A stretch of DNA of 39,802 bases from Lachnospiraceae bacterium. GTDB taxonomy: Bacteria > Bacillota > Clostridia > Lachnospirales > Lachnospiraceae. A program made the translations under genes and the position numbers. Location of the stretch: positions 1 through 39,802 of the forward strand of contig JAFYYN010000083.1 in assembly GCA_017557525.1 (NCBI GenBank). Direction: 5' to 3'. Below the pieces are notes generated by a model. It was not told the origin of the DNA, ran no database searches, and saw only the letters and a program-made list of their open reading frames with translations. How positions within the stretch are numbered: the first letter of the stretch is position 1; each line of letters opens with the position of its first letter. Shown here in pieces: positions 1 through 8,381 of the stretch.

Positions 1-189
1 CAGGCCGAACGCGATTTTAGAATGGTCAAAACTAAAACCAAGGTATCCGGATGTTTCAGGACGGACGAAGGAGCAAGTGCCTACCTTACGATCATGTCAT
101 ATATCGGTACTGCTAAAAAACATGGAATCAACGCATTTAAGGCAATTTTGAATGCGCTTACTGGCAACCCTATGGCAATTTTAGCTTAG
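1..189 (+). CDS. IS66-family transposase, C-terminal end (partial)
   Basis: An open frame runs in from the left edge and stops at TAG 187-189, giving the last 62 residues of a protein. The segment reads RMVKTKTKVSGCFRTDEGA followed by a short helical tail ending in NPMAILA, which matches the C-terminal end of IS66-type DDE transposases (the RMVK-x-KxKxSGCFR region). The catalytic core lies outside the window, so it cannot be judged whether the element is intact. The right-hand terminal inverted repeat was not recognised in the 110 AT-rich bases that follow. Family assignment is from motif memory; moderately sure. Confidence 0.7.
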   Translation, partial: QAERDFRMVKTKTKVSGCFRTDEGASAYLTIMSYIGTAKKHGINAFKAILNALTGNPMAILA

Positions 190-298
190 GGGTGCTGAAT
201 AGTTACAAATATTTGTAATATTTTAAATTATTATATGTCATATTATGATTTTTTATGTTTTATAAAGTCATATTATGTCACATTTGGGACAAGAATTT

Positions 299-322
299 AA
301 AGGGCGAGTCACCTCGCCCTTT
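299..322 (-). terminator. intrinsic terminator after the Rpn-type fragment
   Basis: Arms AAAGGGCGAG and CTCGCCCTTT form a perfect 10-bp stem with a 4-base loop. Read on the minus strand it lies 8 bases past the stop of the transposase fragment and is followed by a T-containing tract. It could also serve the plus strand. Confidence 0.7.
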
Positions 323-330
323 CATACGTC

Positions 331-888
331 TTACATTGCATATTCCGGATATTTGTCCGGGAAATACTCGAAGAGGAGTTTCTTCTGGAACTCCGGATCC
401 GTAAATGATCTTTTCAGATCTTCGGTACGGTTTTCCTCTACCAACTTGGCGTTGAGGCTGTTTAGGCAGTCTCTTTCCTCGGCTTTTCCTCTTTCTTCAC
501 CAATCTCAATTCCATTTTCCAACGCTATATCTAATTCTGTCTTTAAAACAAATCCACCCATAGACTTTTCTACCTCCTTTTTGGCGTTACTATAATTTTT
601 CAACAGTTTGAAAAGGATTTTCCTTATGTATGTTACTATATTGCCTTTTTGAACCCGATTTATTTCTCCCGTTTGTACCATGCCATCTAGTATTTCACTT
701 ACTCTTTTCAGCCTCTGCTTAAGCCCCGCCATCTTCTCGATGTTCCCGTTCATCTCGGCATATTCCTTGTTACTATACCTAAACACAAAGAATGGTACCA
801 GAAGGAGTAATTTCTTCTCGAAGAGTTCTTCAATATCATAGTTTTTAATCTTAAGTACCGGGACTTTGTATGACACCTGACCGCTATG
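331..888 (-). pseudogene. 5'-truncated Rpn/PD-(D/E)XK nuclease-family transposase remnant
   Basis: The frame encodes about 185 residues resembling only the C-terminal half of the Rpn (recombination-promoting nuclease)/PD-(D/E)XK transposase family common in Lachnospiraceae: YKVPVLKI, then IEELFEKKLLLLVPFFVFRY, then a long helical tail with GIEIGEERGKAEERD. The N-terminal nuclease domain is missing. Similarity appears to extend upstream of the first possible start (GTG at 876) to about 888, where an in-frame TAA lies directly against the csrA terminator. That abrupt junction indicates truncation rather than a short functional gene. Its own downstream terminator survives. Confidence 0.65.
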
Positions 889-892
889 TTAA

Positions 893-924
893 AAAGCACA
901 ACCCCATCCACGGAATTGTGCTTT
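893..924 (-). terminator. intrinsic terminator of fliW-csrA
   Basis: On the minus strand AAAGCACAA, a 14-base loop, and TTGTGCTTT form a 9-bp stem followed by a T run. It begins 5 bases past the csrA stop and marks the end of the flagellar block. Confidence 0.8.
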
Positions 925-928
925 AAGC

Positions 929-1165
929 TCATTTCTTCAACAATGTATCGAGTGTCTTCTCGATGGTTTCTCTGTCCGCTTTCTGCTCGGCGGCTTTCTT
1001 GTTTTCTTCCTCTATCTGGACATAGATTTCTTTTCTAAAGATTGACACGGTTTTCGGAGCTTTGATACCGATTTTTACCTGGTCTCCTTTAATTTCCAAT
1101 ACTGTCACTTCTATGTCATTACCGAGCATTATGGACTCATTTACTTTCCTTGATAATGCCAGCAT
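929..1165 (-). CDS. csrA: carbon storage regulator CsrA
   Basis: 78-residue CsrA: N-terminal [20 protein letters not shown], then the [18 protein letters not shown] beta-strand region, with a slightly long charged helical tail. CsrA dimers bind GGA-containing hairpins in mRNA leaders and, in flagellated Firmicutes, repress flagellin translation. Its ATG overlaps the fliW stop (TGATG), and the ribosome site AAAGGAGA lies inside the end of fliW, so the two are translationally coupled. FliW is the known protein antagonist of CsrA, so the pair forms the flagellin homeostasis switch. The flagellin gene itself is not in the window. Confidence 0.97.
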   Translation of the reverse strand: MLALSRKVNESIMLGNDIEVTVLEIKGDQVKIGIKAPKTVSIFRKEIYVQIEEENKKAAEQKADRETIEKTLDTLLKK

Positions 1166-1629
1166 CAGTTTTCTCCTTTCTCCCTGGCTGCTTCAAGTAA
1201 TTCATAGATCTGATGCTTAACCTCATACTCAGGATTCTCTGCTACTACCTGGCAGCCCTTCATGGTTGCTGTGTTGATAACGATAGGAGCTTTGAGGTTG
1301 ATGGACATCCTCTTGATATCCTCAGGTACGGTAACCGTAACGAGCATTGAAAGATCGTCTTCCTTCCACTCACCTAATGCACCAAGTGTCTCATCCTCAA
1401 CTGTAGGATTGTAATTAGGTACTATAGTGGTAGGGATCATTACCGGCAGAGCCAGGAGCTCTTCGTCTAAGCTCTGAAGCCACTGGATATTAGGAATCTC
1501 ATCTGAGCTTGAATCATACAGAAGTACGTACTTCTTGTAATTCTCAAAACCGAACAGACCGTTGTCCATGGTTATAACCTTACTGTCATCGATCTCAACA
1601 TCCCCAAAGTGTCTTGTTTTTACATTCAT
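1165..1629 (-). CDS. fliW: flagellar assembly factor FliW
   Basis: 154 residues, the usual FliW length, with [29 protein letters not shown] at the start (first 20: [20 protein letters not shown]) and the conserved NLKAPIVIN segment near residue 113. FliW binds either flagellin or CsrA: when flagellin is exported, free FliW sequesters CsrA and relieves repression of flagellin mRNA. The start is preceded by AGGAGG. The gene overlaps csrA by one base and appears to have its own sigma-A promoter at 1704-1732, so it can be expressed apart from the flgM-flgL operon upstream. Confidence 0.96.
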   Translation of the reverse strand: MNVKTRHFGDVEIDDSKVITMDNGLFGFENYKKYVLLYDSSSDEIPNIQWLQSLDEELLALPVMIPTTIVPNYNPTVEDETLGALGEWKEDDLSMLVTVTVPEDIKRMSINLKAPIVINTATMKGCQVVAENPEYEVKHQIYELLEAAREKGEN

Positions 1630-1703
1630 AGTTTTACATCCTCCTATTGTATTTTGTTACCCCTGTTGTTTTTCATGCCATAATATCTTGACACTATATG
1701 TTT

Positions 1704-1732
1704 ATTATATGGCATTTCCCCCAAAAAATCAA
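1704..1732 (-). promoter_or_regulatory. predicted sigma-A promoter for fliW-csrA
   Basis: Minus strand: TTGATT (1727-1732), 17-base spacer, TATAAT (1704-1709). It sits about 75 bases upstream of the fliW ATG in the fliW-flgL gap. Confidence 0.6.
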
Positions 1733-1760
1733 CTATTTTCTGAAAATTCCGTCATTTATT

Positions 1761-3326
1761 CTACAGGAAATCCAGCAGCGTCGTCTTCACTACCTTCCCT
1801 GCTGCCTGCAGCGATGCATTGTACACAGTATTAGCTGAGTTGTAGTTTACTATGGTATCAACCAGATCGGCATCCTCATTCTGTGAAAGGAGGTCTGTAA
1901 ACTCTACCTGCTGCATAGCCAGTCTGTCTTCGGTGAGCTCCAAGCGGTTGTACCTGGTACCGATATCACTGGTTGCCGCATTGACTGCATCTTCTTCCGA
2001 ATCCATAGCTGTAAGGCCTCTGCCATACGCCTGTCTCATCATGCTGTCCTTGAGCTCCAGCTCGGACTTAAGTATCTTGTTGATATCCTGCAATTTGGCC
2101 TTCTGAGCTTCCGTAAGCGAGGTATCGTTAAGCATCTTGTCAACTTTGGCAATCTTTTCCTTTACCGCATTTACATCAGAAATTGATTTAACAATATCGT
2201 CTATCGATCTGCCGAGCGAATGTCTGAAAGCATCCCTTCCCTGAACATTGATGGCTATCGTCTGGTTAAAGTTAACCTCGTATTTTATCTCCTGATCCTC
2301 AACAGTATAGGTAACTGCCTTTGCTGCTCTTTCAGCCGGGTCGGTAATTGTCAGATCCTGTGCAGTACAGTTAAAGTAATGCTCGGGTCTCAGCTCATTT
2401 TTCTCAAAACTGTTTTTATCATAGGTTACTTCAAATTTGTAATTACGCCAGGCATCATAATTATCCTTGCCAAGTATTATCTCACCGGTATCCTGAAGGA
2501 AAATAATTTCATTATCATTGGGCTTATACGCATCCGGATCATTTGAATTTTTGATGGTCATACCTGATTTCGGGATTGTTGTTACATCATCATAAAGCTT
2601 TTTACCGTCAGAATCCGTCAACTGGATTCCCGATATGGGGTCAAGTCTCGGCTTTTTAACTGACAGGCTGCCGATATCGCTGATATTGTCATAGGAAAGC
2701 CTTATCCTGAATATCGTATTTGAGCTCGGTCTGCTAAGCGTATTTGTATCTGTAAGTGCATCGAGCTCAGCGGCAGTATCATAATCCTCAATCTTTAACG
2801 AATCAACTATCCTGTCGGATATGTCTATCTCAGAGGCCTCAATCTCCTCTGTTATTGTATATTGCAGATTTCTCTCCTGTTTATCAAATATCAGACCTGT
2901 ATTTGTCTTAAATCCGGTAAAGAGATATCTGCCGGCATAATTGGCATTTCCTTCCTGATATATCTGGTTTTTCAGCTCCAGGAGGTTCTGTACGATGCTG
3001 TCTCGCTCGGATACGGTTAATGTATCGTTTGCTCCCTGGTCACAGTAGGTATGTATCTGTGTGATAATCTCTGAAGTGTTTTTTAGTGAATTTTCCGTAA
3101 CCTCCATCCAGGACATAGCGTCGGGGATATTTTTCTGGTAATACTGGTTAAGCTCTGAAAGATTTGAACGGAGCTTTAATGCTCGCACTGCAACAATAGG
3201 GTCATCCGAGGGCTTCTGTATCTCCATACCTGAAGCATACTTGTTCTCGAGATTGCTCATGTTGTTTTTGTTGGTGTTTATGTTGTGGAGCATGTTGTTG
3301 GTCATCATTTTATTAGTGATTCGCAT
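1761..3326 (-). CDS. flgL: flagellar hook-associated protein FlgL (HAP3)
   Basis: 521 residues. Conserved N-terminus MRITNKMMTNNMLHNINTNK and C-terminal heptad region ending VNYNSANTVYNASLQAAGKV are the two halves of the flagellin-like D0/D1 coiled coil. FlgL forms the second hook-filament junction zone outside the cell. The central surface domain (roughly residues 150-390) is much larger than in the ~300-residue B. subtilis protein and is variable. GGAGGTCACATATG gives a clear start. It is the last gene of the flgM-flgN-flgK-flgK-flgL series and is separated from the upstream flgK by a GC-rich structured element (3363-3548). Confidence 0.95.
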   Translation of the reverse strand: MRITNKMMTNNMLHNINTNKNNMSNLENKYASGMEIQKPSDDPIVAVRALKLRSNLSELNQYYQKNIPDAMSWMEVTENSLKNTSEIITQIHTYCDQGANDTLTVSERDSIVQNLLELKNQIYQEGNANYAGRYLFTGFKTNTGLIFDKQERNLQYTITEEIEASEIDISDRIVDSLKIEDYDTAAELDALTDTNTLSRPSSNTIFRIRLSYDNISDIGSLSVKKPRLDPISGIQLTDSDGKKLYDDVTTIPKSGMTIKNSNDPDAYKPNDNEIIFLQDTGEIILGKDNYDAWRNYKFEVTYDKNSFEKNELRPEHYFNCTAQDLTITDPAERAAKAVTYTVEDQEIKYEVNFNQTIAINVQGRDAFRHSLGRSIDDIVKSISDVNAVKEKIAKVDKMLNDTSLTEAQKAKLQDINKILKSELELKDSMMRQAYGRGLTAMDSEEDAVNAATSDIGTRYNRLELTEDRLAMQQVEFTDLLSQNEDADLVDTIVNYNSANTVYNASLQAAGKVVKTTLLDFL

Positions 3327-3362
3327 ATGTGACCTCCTTTTTGTTAGTTTCTATTTTTATCC

Positions 3363-3548
3363 TTGCTTGGACATCCCGACCGCCCAAGCCGCAGACCGTC
3401 CGCTTCGCGTCCGTCGTGCCTAAAGGCACTTTTGTCTGTGGCTGTCCGTTCGGTCGCTGCTTCGCAGCTAAAGCCGGTTACCTAACCGCTCCTTACAAAC
3501 AAGCTTGACGGAGCCGGTTTGTTACCCGTCTTTTTGCTGTCCAAGCAG
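3363..3548. repeat. GC-rich multi-hairpin intergenic element inside the flagellar operon
   Basis: Closed by outer arms GCTTGGACA (3365-3373) and TGTCCAAGC (3538-3546). Inside are GCCGCAGAC/GTCTGTGGC (3388-3396/3434-3442) enclosing the perfect hairpin GTGCC-TAAA-GGCAC (3416-3429), then GCTGC-TTC-GCAGC (3456-3468), CGGTTA-CC-TAACCG near 3475-3488, and ACAAAC/GTTTGT near 3495-3522. The composition is far more GC-rich than the flanks. It may be a MITE-like insertion or an RNA element in the flgK-flgL transcript. Confidence 0.6.
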
Positions 3549-3555
3549 TCTCCCT

Positions 3556-5412
3556 TTAAGCGCCCATATAATTGATTAGCCTATCATACATCTCGTTCAT
3601 GGTGCTGATTACTTTGGCTGCAAGGTTGTATGAGTTCTGGTATCTGATGAGGTTCATGGCTTCTTCGTCCATGTCGACACCCGATACGGATAGTCTCTGG
3701 TTTTCGATAGCCTGCACGATGTTCTGCTGGCTCTTGTTGAAGTTCTGGGACTTATGGGTATCTACTCCAAGTTCTGCAACAAGGGTCTGCAGGAATCCGG
3801 AAGGAGTGCCCTGCATGAACATGTTTTTGTCATCCGAAAGGTTCAGGTATTCAAGTACCAGATCATTCTTTGCTGTACCGTCTGTTACTTCGGAAGCTGT
3901 AACCACCTTTTTAGGATCATCATATACTTCCTTTGTTACGGAGAAATTCTTTGCCGTCATCTGATAGTAGCTGGCATAATTTTTTTCTCCGGCTGCAGGT
4001 GCATATTTACCGGTTTTACTGGATACTGCTATGCCCGATGCCTGCTCGCTTGCCGAATACTGGAATATATAATTTTCTCCGGTAACCTTTGTTTTTCCGT
4101 TGAAATAATCAAGCCCCGCATCCCTGTTCATATCCTGACCGGTGGTTGTAAGGTCATTGAATTTCTTGGCATAGGTTCTGGAAAACTCATCCATCTGTGC
4201 CATGTAGTAAGGTATACCCTTATAGGAAATGCTTTCCCCTATCCTTACCTCGCAGTTTGTATAATTTCTTACCAATGGCTCATTAAGATCAAATTCGTAA
4301 TCGGTGATCTCCATTTTGCCTGTAGTGGGATTCACGCTTCCATTTGCCTTAAAGCCTTTATAGGTATATTCCTTGTCGCCTATGACGATAGTACCGCTTT
4401 CAGGGATATGGAGCTTGTCTATCTCTGTTATATTGGCACCGGTAACGGTAAGTGTCGTTGAATCCTTGGCACCGTTCCCGCCCTTCTCGGTCTTGAAATT
4501 TTCCTCGCTGTTTCCGTCACGCATTTCGTAGAGTGCCTGCATCCTACCGCCACAGTGAAGTCCTTCAAAACGCTGTCCGTCATTCCACTCAATCTCATAA
4601 AGGCCGTCGATGTCGGACTGGTTTATCTTTTCACTCCTTGGTACTACCTTGATGGAATTCCAGTCATATGTATCTACCAGTACCTTATCCCCGATCCTTA
4701 CGGTGTACTCGGTTGCTCCTACATCATCCACTCCTACGATTTTTTCGTTTACTGTGATCTTGCAGATGTTTGAAAGTCCGTCTATCAGGAGATTTCTCTG
4801 GTCCCTTAAGTCATTAGCGGTACCGCCGTTAACTTCGAGCGTATTTATCTGCTTTGTAAGTCCTGCGATCTGGATTGCATATGAATTGATCTGATCGCAC
4901 ATGGTCTTAATCTCAAAATTTGTATTATCCTGCAACTGCTCAAGGCTTGTATTTGTAGAATTGATGTAATCACAGAAATTCTGGGCGTAGCTGTTTGCCT
5001 GTGTCCTTACAGCCAGGCTTGAGGGATCCTTTGCAAGCTCCTGAAGTGCGTCATTGAATTTTCCGAAATTGCTTGTGAAACCCTCGAGCTGTATTTCGTT
5101 AAAATAGCTCTCCAGGGAATCCATGTAGTACTGCTGAGCCTCATAATAACCTGCTATGGAATTATTGCTGCGGAATTTCTCATCGTAATACTGGTCTCTC
5201 ACCTGGGTAACACTGTAAACGGACACACCGGTACCGATCATTCCGTGAGTACCGTTTGCCTTTAATGCAGAATCGGCCTTCTGGTTTAATACCTGGCGGC
5301 TGTAACCGTCCGTCTCGGCGTTTGATATATTATGTGCTGTTGTGTTTATACCGAGGTTTGCACCGTAAAGTCCGGTGGTACCTATAGTAAGTCCAAAAAA
5401 TGTATTAGGCAT
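3556..5412 (-). CDS. flgK: flagellar hook-associated protein FlgK, second copy
   Basis: 618 residues. Begins MPNTFFGLTIGTTGLYGANL, with the FlgK-type AHNISNAETDGYSRQ motif near residue 28, and ends with the conserved DEEAMNLIRYQNSYNLAAKV helix and YDRLINYMGA. HAP1 proteins form the first hook-filament junction. Both coiled-coil ends are intact, so it is not degenerate. It lies directly downstream of another flgK (18-base gap) from which it differs strongly in sequence. The start follows GAAGGGGG. Whether both copies enter the same junction or one is specialised cannot be told from sequence. Confidence 0.9.
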   Translation of the reverse strand: MPNTFFGLTIGTTGLYGANLGINTTAHNISNAETDGYSRQVLNQKADSALKANGTHGMIGTGVSVYSVTQVRDQYYDEKFRSNNSIAGYYEAQQYYMDSLESYFNEIQLEGFTSNFGKFNDALQELAKDPSSLAVRTQANSYAQNFCDYINSTNTSLEQLQDNTNFEIKTMCDQINSYAIQIAGLTKQINTLEVNGGTANDLRDQRNLLIDGLSNICKITVNEKIVGVDDVGATEYTVRIGDKVLVDTYDWNSIKVVPRSEKINQSDIDGLYEIEWNDGQRFEGLHCGGRMQALYEMRDGNSEENFKTEKGGNGAKDSTTLTVTGANITEIDKLHIPESGTIVIGDKEYTYKGFKANGSVNPTTGKMEITDYEFDLNEPLVRNYTNCEVRIGESISYKGIPYYMAQMDEFSRTYAKKFNDLTTTGQDMNRDAGLDYFNGKTKVTGENYIFQYSASEQASGIAVSSKTGKYAPAAGEKNYASYYQMTAKNFSVTKEVYDDPKKVVTASEVTDGTAKNDLVLEYLNLSDDKNMFMQGTPSGFLQTLVAELGVDTHKSQNFNKSQQNIVQAIENQRLSVSGVDMDEEAMNLIRYQNSYNLAAKVISTMNEMYDRLINYMGA

Positions 5413-5430
5413 CTAAACGCCCCCTTCCTA

Positions 5431-7290
5431 CTATCCCAATCTTTCTATCACATGCTCCAGCATCTGATCAATTACATTTATATATCTAGCTGAAGCATTG
5501 TATGCGTGCTGGAATTTTATGAGGTTTGTAAGCTCTTCATCAGAGGATACGCCGTGAAGTCCTGTCCTCTTATCTGATATTGATTCAACCATGGCTCTCT
5601 GGTTATCCGCCAGGGTCTTGTATTCGTCACCCTTTGTTGCGATAGCTCCGGTGAACTGGGTGTAATAGTTCATGTAGCTGTTCTGTGTCAAAGTATTCGG
5701 TGAAAGTGTTGCAAACGGCTCCTGCCATTTTTTCATAAGCTCCTGAACCATCTTTATATCGAAATCTCCGGTGTTGTCCGGTGTCATTATCGGGAGCTTT
5801 GATTTATTTGAAAGCAGTGCTGGATTTACCTCAGTTTCACCTATTGTATATAATGAATAATTATCGTTCTCATCTTCCCAGTTATATAACTGCACATCAT
5901 TTAATGTTATAGATGTGCCATCCTCAAAGGTAACTGTTATATCCTGCTTAGCCTCATATCTGTCGACTGTTTTTCTCTTGAAAACCTCTGTCCCGGCTGT
6001 TGCGTCCTTGTCCTGACCTATGGGAGCATTTTCAGCATCAAAAATCTGAACCTTAACTCCCTTGGGGACATTTCTGACTGTACCGTCGGCCATCGTAACT
6101 GTTGCCGCCTGCTTGCCTGATGTATCCACATCCTTATTGGGGCAAAGCGTATCGTTGATCATAGTAACTATGCCATGTACTAACTGGTCAAACTGGGACT
6201 GTGTACGTCTTACTATCGAAGCCTCAGTGGTCAGGTTGTACTCCTCAGCATCTTTATTATATTCTGCAACTGCGTCATTATACTCTTGATCTGTTGCGAA
6301 ATTCTCTCTTATGGGCTCGATCGGGATATCGGTATATTTTCCTATCCTGTCGCCTCTCGCCTGGATAGCGCCCTTTAGGCCGCCTATATCCGAATTGGCT
6401 GTCGCCGAAGGTACTGAAGACCAGTCAAATACATCAGCTCCGCCTAAATGCGGCCAAACTGCCATAAGCAAATCTGCGCCTTCATCCAGAGGATCCGAGA
6501 TGCCGTGAACATCCCTGTACTCAGCTACCGTCATGTAATCCATCTTAAAGCACTGGTTTTCATTTACAAATACGGTATCCTCAACACTTACGGTTACCAT
6601 GCCATTTTCAAGTTCCATGTAATCAGTCTTTACTATTGAAGAAAGCTCATCTAAGAGATTATTTCTTTCGTCCCTTAAGTCGTTTGCATTTTCACGACCG
6701 TCTGCTTCATAATTGGAAATCTTTATATTTAAGTCATGTATCTGGTCGCCGATCTCATTTACACGGTTTATCTGATCCTTTATCTTATGGTTAAGATCAT
6801 GCTGGTAGCTGTTTAATTCCTTATATATATCGGTTGCTCTCTCGAGAAAGCTGACGCCGCTCTCGATAAAAGTGGCCTGAGTTACACGGTTGTCAGGATC
6901 CTTTGCCAGCTCCTGCATGGAAACCCAGAGATCGGACATTGTGCTCTGGAATGCTACGCCCTGAAGCTCACCGAAAAGCTGCTCTATTTCGTCAACCGCT
7001 GCTGACTGGGAATCATAATAGCTTTCCCTTCCAATCTCATTTCTGTATGCTTTATCAAGAAAAAAGTCGCGCACCTGTCTGACCGTCTGTGGATCAACTC
7101 CCAGTCCCACCTGGAAGCTCGAAATGGCATTCCCCCCAATTTTCTGCACGCCCGCAGTGTCAAGTACAGTCTGCTGACGTACATAGCCTTCCGTTTCCAC
7201 ATTTGCCAGATTGTGCGCAACTACATTTAATCCGTATTGACTTACTCTTAATCCTGATGTTCCAACTGATAAACTACCAAACAAAGACAT
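5431..7290 (-). CDS. flgK: flagellar hook-associated protein FlgK, first copy
   Basis: 619 residues. MSLFGSLSVGTSGLRVSQYG and VVAHNLANVETEGYVRQQ are the canonical FlgK N-terminus; the C-terminus SDEELTNLIKFQHAYNASAR plus an INVIDQMLEHVIERLG tail is the matching half. The MQELAKDPDN and NANDLRDERNNLLDELSS motifs near residues 130-230 are also typical. GGAGG precedes the ATG. It follows flgN, the presumed FlgK/FlgL export chaperone, at a gap of 26 bases, which is the usual order. I take this as the orthodox FlgK; the neighbour at 3556-5412 is the extra paralogue. Confidence 0.93.
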   Translation of the reverse strand: MSLFGSLSVGTSGLRVSQYGLNVVAHNLANVETEGYVRQQTVLDTAGVQKIGGNAISSFQVGLGVDPQTVRQVRDFFLDKAYRNEIGRESYYDSQSAAVDEIEQLFGELQGVAFQSTMSDLWVSMQELAKDPDNRVTQATFIESGVSFLERATDIYKELNSYQHDLNHKIKDQINRVNEIGDQIHDLNIKISNYEADGRENANDLRDERNNLLDELSSIVKTDYMELENGMVTVSVEDTVFVNENQCFKMDYMTVAEYRDVHGISDPLDEGADLLMAVWPHLGGADVFDWSSVPSATANSDIGGLKGAIQARGDRIGKYTDIPIEPIRENFATDQEYNDAVAEYNKDAEEYNLTTEASIVRRTQSQFDQLVHGIVTMINDTLCPNKDVDTSGKQAATVTMADGTVRNVPKGVKVQIFDAENAPIGQDKDATAGTEVFKRKTVDRYEAKQDITVTFEDGTSITLNDVQLYNWEDENDNYSLYTIGETEVNPALLSNKSKLPIMTPDNTGDFDIKMVQELMKKWQEPFATLSPNTLTQNSYMNYYTQFTGAIATKGDEYKTLADNQRAMVESISDKRTGLHGVSSDEELTNLIKFQHAYNASARYINVIDQMLEHVIERLG

Positions 7291-7316
7291 GCGGCTACCT
7301 CCTGTAAAACTCTCCG

Positions 7317-7832
7317 CTATTGCTTGGCATCGAACATCCCTGTTCCTGCCTGCCGTATACTGCTCTCGCCGGCCAAGCGGGTATAGTTATTAACCCCGGG
7401 CGCCATCCTTGTGCTTTGAATCAGGTTCATGTTAAACTCTATCATTTCCAGGGATTGATTGATCAGTTCTTTATTCCTGTCATTTATTGTCACCAGTCTC
7501 CTAAGCGTCTCTCCCAGCTCGTCATGTATGCGGCTTAACGCTTTCTGTTCCTCGGGCTGCTTCCCCATTATCTTTATGAGGGCTTTCATATTCAGCTCCT
7601 TAGGATCCCGTGACAGAACTGTCCCGATATTGATAACGACCTCTTCGCGCTTTTTCTCAAGAGCATTGATCTTTTCGATGGTCAGTTGCTCCTGTTCGGT
7701 AATCTTCTGCAGCGCATCGAGGTCATTTTTGATGATCACGCGGGTCTTTTCCTCGGCGATCGGTATCAGTTCTTTGTATATGTCGTTTTCCTGTGACATG
7801 GTGTTAACCAGTTCGTCTATCAGTCCGGCCAT
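7317..7832 (-). CDS. flgN: FlgN-type flagellar export chaperone
   Basis: 171 residues from the ATG at 7832, chosen because TGGAGGATAT precedes it; an upstream in-frame start at 7853 lacks a ribosome site. The protein is almost entirely helical and charged (MAGLIDELVNTMSQENDIYK, then EEKTRVIIKNDLDALQKITE, then QLTIEKINALEKKREE), as expected for FlgN, the cytoplasmic chaperone that holds FlgK and FlgL for type III export. Primary sequence is weakly conserved in the family, so position between flgM and flgK carries much of the assignment. Confidence 0.88.
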   Translation of the reverse strand: MAGLIDELVNTMSQENDIYKELIPIAEEKTRVIIKNDLDALQKITEQEQLTIEKINALEKKREEVVINIGTVLSRDPKELNMKALIKIMGKQPEEQKALSRIHDELGETLRRLVTINDRNKELINQSLEMIEFNMNLIQSTRMAPGVNNYTRLAGESSIRQAGTGMFDAKQ

Positions 7833-7906
7833 ATATCCTCCAGTCAATGTCACCTCGAAAACGCCTTCAGCATTTCTTCAGTAACAAAATGATGCTTCGC
7901 ATTTTA

Positions 7907-8173
7907 TTATATTGCGAAACTCTCTACAAGCTTGTCTGCGAGGTCATTGTCACTCACGGAATAGCCGTTTGCAAAAGCTGCCTTCATAGCTGCTACCTTG
8001 TCTTCTCTGATGTCAGGTGTTGCTCCTATGGCCTTTTTTGCTATCTGGATGTCCTTCCCAAGCTGGGAAATCTCTACGCTGTCATTAAATGATGCCTGGT
8101 ATGCGGTATTGATCTTTTTCGGTCTGTTCATCCTGTATACCTGGCTTACCTGGTTCATCGAATCTATACGCAT
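7907..8173 (-). CDS. flgM: anti-sigma-28 factor FlgM
   Basis: 88 residues from ATG 8173 (GGGAGGTG eight bases upstream; a GTG three codons earlier overlaps the ribosome site). It contains the FlgM signature DSVEISQLGKDIQIAKKAI and IREDKVAAMKAAFANGYSV, the helices that wrap sigma-28, ending in a DLADKLVESF helix. FlgM holds FliA/SigD inactive until hook completion, then is exported. It heads the operon behind a sigma-28-like promoter, giving the usual negative feedback. Confidence 0.95.
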   Translation of the reverse strand: MRIDSMNQVSQVYRMNRPKKINTAYQASFNDSVEISQLGKDIQIAKKAIGATPDIREDKVAAMKAAFANGYSVSDNDLADKLVESFAI

Positions 8174-8334
8174 AATATTCACCTCCCTGCGTACATAAAT
8201 GTCTATATTTATGTATATTATTATCTCATTTAATTGACTGCCCGGATTTCTAAGCAGTCAGCATATATGATAATTGCCGTATTTTCAAGGTCTCAAGTTT
8301 AGCATTTTTACAACTATCATATCCTTCAATTAGA

Positions 8335-8361
8335 TTATCGGAAAGTAAATCGATAAACTTA
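8335..8361 (-). promoter_or_regulatory. predicted sigma-28 promoter for the flgM-flgL operon
   Basis: Minus strand: TAAG (8358-8361), exactly 15 bases, TCCGATAA (8335-8342). The consensus is TAAA-N15-GCCGATAA, so there are two mismatches at ideal spacing. The leader to flgM is about 155 bases and holds an inverted repeat GACTGC/GCAGTC at 8236-8259. Confidence 0.75.
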
Positions 8362-8381
8362 ACACCCTTTTATAAACTTTT

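Noticed and set aside
3754-4461. 235-residue plus-strand frame inside flgK
   Set aside because: Antisense shadow of a well-conserved flagellar gene; Cys/Ile-rich sequence with no family resemblance.
8236-8259. GACTGC/GCAGTC hairpin in the flgM leader as a CsrA site
   Set aside because: The loop carries no GGA, the core of CsrA recognition.
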